Source: Hyphomicrobiaceae bacterium
Lineage (GTDB): Bacteria > Pseudomonadota > Alphaproteobacteria > Rhizobiales > Xanthobacteraceae
Direction: 5' to 3'
DNA: 40,734 nt
Assembly: GCA_947472885.1 (NCBI GenBank)
Contig: CANJBX010000032.1
Coordinates: 1-40,734, forward strand
Below are positions 7,907 through 15,105 of the stretch, piece by piece. Made by a program: the position numbers and the translations under genes. The notes beneath the pieces are model-generated. The model saw nothing but the letters and a program-made list of their open reading frames with translations, had not been told where the DNA came from and searched no databases. Within the stretch, counting starts at the first letter, position 1. Each line of letters starts with the position of its first letter.

Positions 7907-8890
7907 ATGGGAATGCTCGCGGGATCAGCGCGACTGTTGCTTGCCGTCTTTGCCGCTGTGTTGCCACTCGCTGCGCAAGCCGCATGGCCCGAGCGCGTCA
8001 TCACCATCGTGGTGCCGTTCGCCGCCGGCGGCCCGACCGATATCATCACCCGGCTGGTCTCGGAACCGATGAGCCGCAGCCTCGGCCAGCAGATCGTGAT
8101 CGAGAACGTGGTCGGCGCGGGCGGAACGGTTGGCGTCACCCGCGTCAAGAATGCCGCGCCGGACGGCTACACCCTGATCATGGGCAACCTTGGCACGCAG
8201 GCGGCGAGCGTCGGGCTCTACACGAACCTGCCCTACGATCCGCGCACGGATTTTGTACCGATCATGAACACCGGCGGCACGCCGATGATCGTTGCTGCGA
8301 AGAAGGATCTGCCGGTCAAGGATTTCCGCGAGTTCGTCGCCTATGTGAAAGCCAACGCATCAAAGATGAATTACGGCACAGGTGGCGTCGGCGCGACCTC
8401 GCATCTCACCTGCCTGTTTCTGGACTCGCTCCTTGGTGTGACGCCGCAGCACGTGCCGTTCCGCGGCTCGGGGCCGGCACTGAACGCGCTGCTCGGCGGG
8501 CAAGTCGATTATGTCTGCGACCAGACCGTCGGCATCGTGCCGTCGATCCAGGCCGGGCAGGTCAACCGCCTCGTGGTAGCGACACCGGCGCGGCTCGCCG
8601 CCCTGCCAGACATGCCGACGTCTGCCGAACAAGGCCTGCCGGCATTTCAGGCGGTCGGCTGGAACGCCCTGTTCGCACCCAAGGGCACGCCGGTTGAAAT
8701 TATCGCGAAACTGAACGAAGCCGCGCGCGCCGCCCTGAAAGACCCGGTCGTGCGCAAACGCCTCGAAGACCTCAGCCTCGAATTTCCCAGCGAGGCTGCA
8801 CAAACGCCCGCCGCGCTCGGCGAATTTGTGGCAAAGGAAATCGACAAGTGGGTGCCGGTAATCAAGAAAGCCGGCGTCACCGCGCAATGA
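7907..8890 (+). CDS. Tripartite tricarboxylate transporter receptor (Bug/TctC family), second copy
   Basis: This is a periplasmic carboxylate-binding protein of 327 residues. The signal peptide (LLLAVFAAVLPLAAQA) is followed by WPERVITIVVPFAAGGPTD, then IVIENVVGAGGTVGVTRVK and MNYGTGGVGATSHLTCL, all in the family order. The ATG at 7907 follows a GGGGG site. It differs clearly from the receptor at 4020, so the two are not a recent duplication. The dehydrogenase gene starts 18 bases after it, so the ligand may be a C4 hydroxy-dicarboxylate such as tartrate or malate; that is inference. TctA/TctB are absent from the window. Confidence 0.9.
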   Translation: MGMLAGSARLLLAVFAAVLPLAAQAAWPERVITIVVPFAAGGPTDIITRLVSEPMSRSLGQQIVIENVVGAGGTVGVTRVKNAAPDGYTLIMGNLGTQAASVGLYTNLPYDPRTDFVPIMNTGGTPMIVAAKKDLPVKDFREFVAYVKANASKMNYGTGGVGATSHLTCLFLDSLLGVTPQHVPFRGSGPALNALLGGQVDYVCDQTVGIVPSIQAGQVNRLVVATPARLAALPDMPTSAEQGLPAFQAVGWNALFAPKGTPVEIIAKLNEAARAALKDPVVRKRLEDLSLEFPSEAAQTPAALGEFVAKEIDKWVPVIKKAGVTAQ

Positions 8891-8908
8891 GCTTCGGAGA
8901 AACTGGAA

Positions 8909-9985
8909 ATGCGTAACCACAAGATCGCCGCCATCGGCGGCGACGGCATCGGCCCGGAAGTCATCTCAGCGGGTCTTGAGGTGCTTGCCGCCTGTGCGAA
9001 GCGCGACGGCGCATTCGGTCTGGACGTCTCGCATTTCGACTGGGGTTCGGACTACTACAAGAAGCACGGCCTCATGATGCCTGCCGATGGCGTCGCTGCG
9101 ATGCGCAAGTTCGACGCCATCTATTTCGGCGCGGTCGGCGCGCCGGACATTCCCGATCACGTCACGTTGTGGGGATTGCGGCTCGCGATCTGCCAGGGCC
9201 TCGATCAATACGCCAACGTGCGCCCGACGCGCATATTGTCCGGCATCACTAGCCCGTTGCGCGATGTTACAGCAAAGGAACTCGACTGGATCATCGTGCG
9301 CGAGAACTCGGAGGGCGAGTATGCCGGCGTCGGCGGCCGGGTGCATCGCGGCCTGCCGGAAGAGGTAGCGACCGACGTCGCGATGTTCACCCGCGCAGGC
9401 GTCACGCGCATCATCCGCCATGCGTACAAGATCGCGCAGGCGCGCCCGCGCAAGCTCCTCACCGTTGTCACCAAGTCGAATGCGCAGCGCCACGGCATGG
9501 TGATGTGGGACGACATCGCGGCCGAAGTCGCGTGCGAGTTTCCCGATGTGAAGACCGACAAGATGCTGGTCGATGCCATGACCATGCGGATGGTGGCGCG
9601 GCCGCAGACGCTCGACACCATCGTCGCCACCAACCTGCATGCGGATATTCTGTCAGACCTCGCCGCCGCGCTCGCAGGCTCGCTCGGCATCGCGCCGACC
9701 GCGAACCTCAATCCCGAACGCAAGACCCCCTCGATGTTCGAGCCGATTCATGGCTCGGCATTCGACATCACCGGCAAGGGCATCGCCAATCCCATTGGCA
9801 CGTTCTGGACCGGCGTGATGATGCTTGAGCATCTCGGCGAGGCGAAGGCTTCGCAGCGGCTGATGCGCGCCATCGAGCGCACCACCGCCGACAAGGCCAA
9901 CCATCCGCCCGATCTCGGCGGCACGGCGACGACGCGAAAGGTGACGGACGCCGTGCTGCAGGCGCTGGAAGGCGATAACGCGTAA
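8909..9985 (+). CDS. Tartrate/D-malate dehydrogenase-type beta-decarboxylating dehydrogenase
   Basis: The protein of 358 residues belongs to the isocitrate/isopropylmalate dehydrogenase family: IAAIGGDGIGPEV at the start, IIVRENSEGEYAGVGGR around the substrate site, VTKSNAQRHGM, and the metal and cofactor region IVATNLHADILSDLAAALAG then FEPIHGSAFDITGKGIANP. The length and the GAVGAPDIPDHVTLWGLRL stretch fit tartrate dehydrogenase/decarboxylase (TtuC) or D-malate dehydrogenase (DmlA). These oxidise the 2-hydroxy group with NAD and can decarboxylate. Isopropylmalate dehydrogenase is less likely, since no leucine genes adjoin. It is coupled to a Bug receptor 18 bases upstream. Confidence 0.85.
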   Translation: MRNHKIAAIGGDGIGPEVISAGLEVLAACAKRDGAFGLDVSHFDWGSDYYKKHGLMMPADGVAAMRKFDAIYFGAVGAPDIPDHVTLWGLRLAICQGLDQYANVRPTRILSGITSPLRDVTAKELDWIIVRENSEGEYAGVGGRVHRGLPEEVATDVAMFTRAGVTRIIRHAYKIAQARPRKLLTVVTKSNAQRHGMVMWDDIAAEVACEFPDVKTDKMLVDAMTMRMVARPQTLDTIVATNLHADILSDLAAALAGSLGIAPTANLNPERKTPSMFEPIHGSAFDITGKGIANPIGTFWTGVMMLEHLGEAKASQRLMRAIERTTADKANHPPDLGGTATTRKVTDAVLQALEGDNA

Positions 9986-10044
9986 CGCCGGTCAGTCCCG
10001 AACCCGCACAGCAACTGTCCGGAATCCGGCCTCAATTCCATGCT

Positions 10045-10087
10045 GTCTGGATTCCGGGTTCTCGCCTTTGGCGCACCCCCGGAACGA
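10045..10087. repeat. Short palindromic intergenic repeat (TTCCGGG...CCCGGAA type)
   Basis: GGATTCCGGGTTCTCGCC faces GGCGCACCCCCGGAACGAC and forms an imperfect hairpin with a loop near TTTG. It resembles the element at 11282-11356 (CATTCCGGG...CCCGGAATG), so both probably belong to one dispersed repeat family. The rest of 9986-10222 shows no gene. Confidence 0.55.
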
Positions 10088-10222
10088 CAGCACGCCCGCT
10101 ACCGGCGACCCGGGAATCATGCTAACAGCACGCTGCAATAAAGGCAGGCACCGCCGTCCGGTCGATGGACGAGCCGGCCGCCTTGAGTTTCCCATCTTCA
10201 TATCCAGCTTCATGGACTCGCC

Positions 10223-11275
10223 TTGACCACAGAAACATCGGTTGATCGTTCCTCCACACCTCCCAGTGCTTTCAACTGGGCGCAGACGCTGGCGCGCTAC
10301 CGGCAGCCGAATACGCCGCGAAGCATTTTCGAGATCGCGATCTCGTTCGTACCGCTCGCGGCCCTGTGGGTGCTGGGCTGGTGGATGTACGCCATTGGCT
10401 TCTGGTGGTTATCGCTGCTGATCGCCATTCCCGCCTCGGGCTTTCTCGTGCGCCTGTTCATGATCCAGCACGACTGCGGCCACGGCGCATTCTTTCGCCA
10501 CCGGCTTGCCAACGACTGGATCGGCCGCGCCATCGGCGTGCTGACGCTGACGCCGTATGATTTCTGGCGGGAGACTCACGCCGAGCATCACGCAACTTCG
10601 GGCAACCTTGACCGCAGGGGCATTGGCGATCTCGATATGCTGACGGTACGGGAATATCTCGCGTTGCCATGGTTCGGGCGGCTGCGCTACCGGCTCTATC
10701 GTCACCCGCTCGTACTTTTCGGCCTCGGCCCGGCCTATCTGTTCCTGTTGCAGCATCGCCTGCCCGTCGGCCTGATGCGCGGCGCGGGATGGCGGCCATG
10801 GATCAGCACCATGGCGACGAACCTCGCCATCGCAGCGATTGCGGCGACGCTGATATGGTTCATCGGCTTCTGGGCATTCATGCTGGTGCATCTGCCGATC
10901 GTGCTGCTGGCATCCGCCATTGGCGTGTGGCTGTTCTACGTCCAGCACCAGTTCGAGACGACGCAATGGGCCTACGAACGGGACTGGAACCAGCACGAGA
11001 CCGCGCTGCATGGCAGTTCATATTATGACTTACCGCATGTGCTGCGCTGGTTCACCGCCAACATCGGTGTGCACCATGTGCATCACCTGTGCGCGCGCAT
11101 TCCATTCTACCGTTTGCCACGCGCGCTGCGTGACTATCCGGAATTGCGCGGCATCAGCCGGCTGACGCTGCTGCAAAGTTTCCGCTGCGTTCAATTGCGG
11201 CTATGGGACGAGAGCCAGCGGCGGCTGGTGTCGTTTCGCGCCGTGCGGCGTGCAGCAAGAGCCGCACGCGCGTGA
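10223..11275 (+). CDS. Membrane fatty acid desaturase
   Basis: This is an integral-membrane di-iron desaturase of about 350 residues. The three histidine boxes are present in order: HDCGH (IQHDCGHGAFFRH, near residue 89), HAEHH (ETHAEHHATSGN, near residue 125) and HVHHL (NIGVHHVHHLCARIPFYRLP, near residue 280). Several hydrophobic segments surround them. Box type and spacing fit the delta-12/omega-6 group of the FA_desaturase family, so it probably introduces a double bond into membrane acyl chains, but the position cannot be set from sequence. The frame opens at TTG 10223, and no ATG in frame precedes the conserved region. It stands alone between repeat-bearing gaps. Confidence 0.85.
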   Translation: MTTETSVDRSSTPPSAFNWAQTLARYRQPNTPRSIFEIAISFVPLAALWVLGWWMYAIGFWWLSLLIAIPASGFLVRLFMIQHDCGHGAFFRHRLANDWIGRAIGVLTLTPYDFWRETHAEHHATSGNLDRRGIGDLDMLTVREYLALPWFGRLRYRLYRHPLVLFGLGPAYLFLLQHRLPVGLMRGAGWRPWISTMATNLAIAAIAATLIWFIGFWAFMLVHLPIVLLASAIGVWLFYVQHQFETTQWAYERDWNQHETALHGSSYYDLPHVLRWFTANIGVHHVHHLCARIPFYRLPRALRDYPELRGISRLTLLQSFRCVQLRLWDESQRRLVSFRAVRRAARAARA

Positions 11276-11281
11276 GCCTCA

Positions 11282-11356
11282 GTCATTCCGGGGCACGCAC
11301 CTATAGCGCGTAGAAGACGCGCGTAAACGCGCTGATGGGCGCGAGCCCGGAATGAC
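11282..11356. repeat. Palindromic intergenic repeat between convergent genes
   Basis: GTCATTCCGGG (11282-11292) is the exact complement of CCCGGAATGAC (11346-11356). The 53 bases between hold GC-rich internal inverted words such as GCGCGT and ACGCGC. It fills the gap between the desaturase stop and the dehydrogenase stop and could act as a terminator for both, though it has no T run. Confidence 0.65.
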
Positions 11357-11361
11357 AAAGA

Positions 11362-12312
11362 CTATTCCAGCCCCGACGGCACGTTCTGGTTTTCGCTGGT
11401 GAGCTTCATGCCGGCGGCGAGCGCCATCGTCTCCGCGAGCGCGGCGAAATCCTTGCCGAGATATTCTTCCGGGTTGGCCTGCAGGGTCGCTGCGCCGAAA
11501 TGATTCTGCAGCGTCTCGCGCGTCGCCGCCGTCACCGGCATCGGCACGTCGTATTCGCGACCGAGTTCAAGACCGAGATCAAGATCCTTGCGCAGCAGTT
11601 CCGGCGTGAATGTCGTGGTCCAGTCGAGATTGACCAGCGCCGGCGACTTGTAGCGCGTGAACATCGAACCCATCACCGAATTGTTCATGAACGCCAGGAA
11701 GGCGTGACGCGGCACGCCCATCTTGTTGGCGAGCAGCGTGATCTCGATCAGGTTCTCGATCACGACGCCGAGCATGACGTTGTGCGCAATCTTGCAGACG
11801 CGGGCGAGTTCGCCATCGCCCACGTAGGACACACCCATCGGCGCGAATACTTCGATCAAGGCCGACACCGCCTTGAATGAGGCCTCGGGGCCGGACGCGA
11901 CCGCCGACAGTTTGCCAGCCTTGATGACCTTGGCATTGCCGGATACCGGCGAGGCGATGAACGCGACGCCAAGCGCGGTCAGTTTGGCGCGGATTTCCGC
12001 CGACTCATCGACCGAGATGGTCGAACAATCGACGGCGATCTTCGGCTTCTTGGTGCCTGTCATCAGGCCACCCGGTCCGAAATAGACCTCCGCCAGATCC
12101 TTGCCGGTCGAGACGATGGAGAAAACAATGTCGCGGTTGGCGAGATCGACGACCTTATCGACGACCTTGCCGCCTTTGGCGGCCAAAGGCTCGGCCTTGG
12201 CCTTCGTGCGGTTCCAGATCGAGACGTCATGGCCGGCCTTGATCAGCCGTTCGGCCATGGAAAAGCCCATGCGGCCCATGCCGATCCAGCCGAGTTTTGC
12301 GGTGCTAGCCAT
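11362..12312 (-). CDS. NAD(P)-dependent beta-hydroxyacid dehydrogenase (3-hydroxyisobutyrate dehydrogenase-like)
   Basis: The protein of 316 residues has an N-terminal Rossmann fold with LGWIGMGRMGFSMAERL, then DCSTISVDES, the substrate-binding SPVSGNAKVIKAGKLS (residues about 125-140), and the catalytic-lysine block RVCKIAHNVMLG, where the family reads K..N. It should oxidise a 3-hydroxy acid, or reduce a semialdehyde, with NAD(P). Relatives include tartronate semialdehyde reductase and gamma-hydroxybutyrate dehydrogenase, so the substrate is open. The ATG at 12312 follows AGGGAGA. It lies downstream of the hydrolase and oxygenase genes and may belong to the same pathway. Confidence 0.87.
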   Translation of the reverse strand: MASTAKLGWIGMGRMGFSMAERLIKAGHDVSIWNRTKAKAEPLAAKGGKVVDKVVDLANRDIVFSIVSTGKDLAEVYFGPGGLMTGTKKPKIAVDCSTISVDESAEIRAKLTALGVAFIASPVSGNAKVIKAGKLSAVASGPEASFKAVSALIEVFAPMGVSYVGDGELARVCKIAHNVMLGVVIENLIEITLLANKMGVPRHAFLAFMNNSVMGSMFTRYKSPALVNLDWTTTFTPELLRKDLDLGLELGREYDVPMPVTAATRETLQNHFGAATLQANPEEYLGKDFAALAETMALAAGMKLTSENQNVPSGLE

Positions 12313-12465
12313 GTTGGTCTCCCTGTGTACGCCTTATTCGGGCTGCCTAACACGGCGCTCCCGGCCCTTCAACGGCGACAGGGTTATAGCGCCAATTTCA
12401 GCCGCTGGCTTGCGATCCGGATGCGCTTTTTCCGGCGTGTATTTGGGCAATGATGGCGACGCGGC

Positions 12466-13161
12466 TTATGCGGCTTCCAGCAGGATTTCCGTCAGCCGTT
12501 CCGGCATGTCCACCATCACGTCATGACCGCAGGGCACATCATAGACCTTCCAGCCCGCCTTTTGCGCCTTGCCCTTGCTGAAATCAAACGGCTCGCTCGG
12601 TTGCGATGCGCGGATATAGGATTTTTTGGCGATGCGGTCGCGTGCGCCGGTCAGGGTCAATTTCTGCGTGAAGCATTTGATCGGATGCACCGTACACTGC
12701 GCATCGACCCAGGCCCGGTCCTTCTCATTGACGTGGAACATCGCCGCCGGACGCGCCGGCACTCGCCATTCGCCCTTGGCTTCGAGCGCCTTGAACATCT
12801 CGGCCGCGGCGGGTGGCTGCATATCGACAAGGCTCTGACCATTTTCAGAAACAAACGCATCGAGCATGACGAGCGATGCAATCTGCTTTTCCATTTTCTC
12901 GGCCACGCCGGAAATCACCATGCCACCGTAGGAATGCCCGACCAGCACGACGTTGGAAAGTTCCTGCCACTTGATCTCGTTGACGACGTCCATGACGTGC
13001 GTATCGAGCGAAACATCGGGGCTTGCGAGATGCACGCGTTCGCCGACGCCGGTCAGGGTCGGCACATAGACGTCGTGGCCCTTGGCGCGCAGCAGCTTCG
13101 TCACGCGCTTCCAGCACCACGCGCCATGCCATGCGCCGTGAACGAGAACAAAAGTCGCCAT
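12466..13161 (-). CDS. Alpha/beta hydrolase, esterase/hydroxynitrile lyase-like
   Basis: The protein of 231 residues has the alpha/beta hydrolase fold: FVLVHGAWHGAWCWKRV at the oxyanion-hole end, nucleophile elbow VGHSYGGMV (Ser near residue 97), acid region near LVMLDAFVSENG and catalytic His in VPCGHDVMVDMP near the C terminus. The HGAWHGAWCW opening is typical of the plant-type methyl-ester esterase and hydroxynitrile lyase branch found in many soil bacteria. It could cleave an ester or a ring-opening product in the neighbouring oxygenase pathway, but no substrate can be named. The ATG at 13161 follows GGGGAGG. Confidence 0.85.
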   Translation of the reverse strand: MATFVLVHGAWHGAWCWKRVTKLLRAKGHDVYVPTLTGVGERVHLASPDVSLDTHVMDVVNEIKWQELSNVVLVGHSYGGMVISGVAEKMEKQIASLVMLDAFVSENGQSLVDMQPPAAAEMFKALEAKGEWRVPARPAAMFHVNEKDRAWVDAQCTVHPIKCFTQKLTLTGARDRIAKKSYIRASQPSEPFDFSKGKAQKAGWKVYDVPCGHDVMVDMPERLTEILLEAA

Positions 13162-13180
13162 GAGAACCTCCCCCTCTTTT

Positions 13181-13269
13181 CGTCATCGCCGGGCTTGTCC
13201 CGGCGATCTCGCTTAGGAGGGCTTTATGCCTCCCTTATCGAGATGGCCGGGACAAGCCCGGCCATGACG
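13181..13269. repeat. Long nested inverted repeat (31-base arms)
   Basis: The arms 13181-13211 and 13239-13269 are complementary at 29 of 31 positions. The two mismatches are symmetric, because each arm contains its own smaller palindrome (GCCGGGCTTGTCCCGGC type). The 27-base centre carries a further GGAGG/CCTCC pair, so the whole can fold as a cruciform. It fills the gap between the hydrolase start and the Rieske beta-subunit stop. The type is known from Bradyrhizobium-like intergenic regions; no transposase is present. Confidence 0.75.
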
Positions 13270-13287
13270 CAGTTACAATATCTTTGC

Positions 13288-13785
13288 CTAAAGCAGAAAA
13301 CTCACCGACCCCAGCGCGCCAAGTTCTTCCGCATCCAGAATGGCGCGGCGCTCGAAAAACCTGAGCGATCCGCCAACACGTTTCAGCTTGTGACGATAAT
13401 GCCCGACGAACACGCGCGGCGGTTCCGCGCGGCGATAACGATAGATCACGAAATTCGCAAACACCGGAATGAGATCGCCTTCGCTGGCGCCGACGCGCAC
13501 ATTCGTGATCAGCCGCCGCGTATGCGACGGCGGATATTCGGCATGGCAGTTCGGGTCCTTGAGCCGGATGATGCGCTCGCGCAGCCGCACGATATCGTCG
13601 GCAATGGTGAACAGCGTGAAGCGATGATCGCCGTCGGGTTTGTCGTTCGGCGGCACGTAATAGCTCGCGTCATCGGCAAGCAGCTTCATCCAGTCATCGA
13701 GTCGCCAGTTGTCCAGCAGATCGGCCTCAAGATAGAACAGATCCTCGACTTCGGCGCGCGTGGCGGCCACTTCACCCTGGCTCAC
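13288..13785 (-). CDS. Aromatic-ring-hydroxylating dioxygenase, beta (small) subunit
   Basis: This is a small SnoaL/cystatin-like subunit of 165 residues that packs against the Rieske alpha subunit. Recognisable family stretches are VEDLFYLEADLLDNWRLDDW at the start, DDASYYVPPN, HTRRLITNVRV and the C-terminal FVGHYRHKLKRVGGSLRFFE with RRAILD. I start it at GTG complementary to 13783-13785, because this overlaps the alpha-subunit stop as GTGA, a usual sign of translational coupling. A longer frame to 13911 would lie wholly inside the alpha gene. It contains no metal ligands, as expected. Confidence 0.88.
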   Translation of the reverse strand: MSQGEVAATRAEVEDLFYLEADLLDNWRLDDWMKLLADDASYYVPPNDKPDGDHRFTLFTIADDIVRLRERIIRLKDPNCHAEYPPSHTRRLITNVRVGASEGDLIPVFANFVIYRYRRAEPPRVFVGHYRHKLKRVGGSLRFFERRAILDAEELGALGSVSFLL

Positions 13786-15080
13786 GTCTGCTTCTCCATC
13801 AGATCGCGCCAGCGCCGCCAGAAGGTGCGCAGATGGCCCTCGTCGGTGTTGGTCTGTTCGTCGTTCTTCGCCATTCCTCGGGAAAGATCGTTCCACTCCA
13901 CATCGCGCCACGCCGCGTAACCAGCCTGCGCGGACTCCAGCGCCGTCACATCGTCGGGCGTCGCAAAGCCGCCGGGACCATAAAACGTCAGGAACGCATG
14001 CAGCCGCCGCGCGCGCTGTGCTTCGGTTTCTTCCACCGGGCCCAGCGCCCAGGCCGTGACGCGCATTTCCGTCGCCGACACCGGATAGAAGTTGCGCACC
14101 GTGACGGAAGAGCCGTCGTTGATGACGAGGTTCGGAAACACCACGAGATTACGGTTGGTGTCGGCAACACGCGCGGCGCGCTTCTCGCCAAGCCGCGTGA
14201 CCAGTTCCTTGCGGATGGCGTCGATGTCTGCCTTGGCATCTTCGCCATAGAGCGAAATCCAGCGCGCGACCGGACGGCCGCGATAGTTCGGATTGTCGGT
14301 CGTGAGATGGCCATTACCGAGGTCCTTGCCGGCGCCCTTGGTCGGCAGCAGCAGGCCGGAGTCCTTCGGCTGCGTCATGTTGACGCCGGAGTTGCGCATG
14401 TAGTTGACCCACGTCGCATGGGTCGCAATCAGGTGATAATCATCGACGCTGTTCTCGACCAGCAGCTTCCAGTTCGCCTTGATGTCGTATTCCTGCGTGC
14501 CGGAAATGATTTCCATCTTGCCGGACGGCGACTGCTCGGTGACGAGGTCGATATATTTGGTCGCGCCCGCGAGATAGGTTTTCAGGTCCACCGCATCGCG
14601 GTCGAAATTCAAGAAATAGAAATCGCGGTAGTGTTCGAGCCGCGGCACCGGCATCAGGCCCATTTCTTTTTTATCGATGGGCTTCGCGTAGGCATCCTCG
14701 CCCGGCACCGACTTGACCGAGCCATCGGGCTGATAGGTCCAACCGTGATACATGCAGTAGAACTGCCGCGCGTTGCCCTCGCGCTCGCGGCAGACGATGG
14801 CTCCGCGATGACGACAGGAGTTGATCAGCGCGCGCACTTCGCCGTCGCGTCCACGCACAAAGATGATCGGACGGCCCGCGACATTGCGCGTCTTGAAGTC
14901 ACCGGGGTTTCGCAGCTCGGAAGCGTGGCCGACATAAATCCAGCAGCTGTCGAACAGCGCACGCAGCTCGCCCTCGAACACTTCCGGCGAAACAAACACC
15001 TCGCGCTTGACCGAGAAGGTCATGGCGGAATGGTCCTCGCGGACCATCCCGTGAAAGTTGCTGCGTGTCTGGTCGAGCAT
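13782..15080 (-). CDS. Aromatic-ring-hydroxylating dioxygenase, alpha subunit (Rieske)
   Basis: This is the catalytic subunit, 432 residues. The Rieske [2Fe-2S] ligands are Cys89/His91 (SCRHRGAIVC) and Cys109/His112 (FYCMYHGWTY). The mononuclear iron site shows His216 and His221 in ENSVDDYHLIATH, with Asp213 or Asp214 placed to pass electrons between subunits. The ATG at 15080 follows GGGAGAG; an open frame to 15194 overlaps the upstream gene. The beta subunit follows with a 4-base overlap. No ferredoxin or reductase gene is near, so electrons must come from elsewhere. The substrate is probably an aromatic or N-heterocyclic acid, but cannot be fixed from sequence. Confidence 0.9.
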   Translation of the reverse strand: MLDQTRSNFHGMVREDHSAMTFSVKREVFVSPEVFEGELRALFDSCWIYVGHASELRNPGDFKTRNVAGRPIIFVRGRDGEVRALINSCRHRGAIVCREREGNARQFYCMYHGWTYQPDGSVKSVPGEDAYAKPIDKKEMGLMPVPRLEHYRDFYFLNFDRDAVDLKTYLAGATKYIDLVTEQSPSGKMEIISGTQEYDIKANWKLLVENSVDDYHLIATHATWVNYMRNSGVNMTQPKDSGLLLPTKGAGKDLGNGHLTTDNPNYRGRPVARWISLYGEDAKADIDAIRKELVTRLGEKRAARVADTNRNLVVFPNLVINDGSSVTVRNFYPVSATEMRVTAWALGPVEETEAQRARRLHAFLTFYGPGGFATPDDVTALESAQAGYAAWRDVEWNDLSRGMAKNDEQTNTDEGHLRTFWRRWRDLMEKQT

Positions 15081-15105
15081 TTTCGTCTCTCCCGCCTCTC
15101 TAATT

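Noticed and set aside
12523-13920. Open frame of 465 codons on the plus strand
   Set aside because: It crosses two real minus-strand genes and a palindromic repeat, so it cannot be a single conserved gene.
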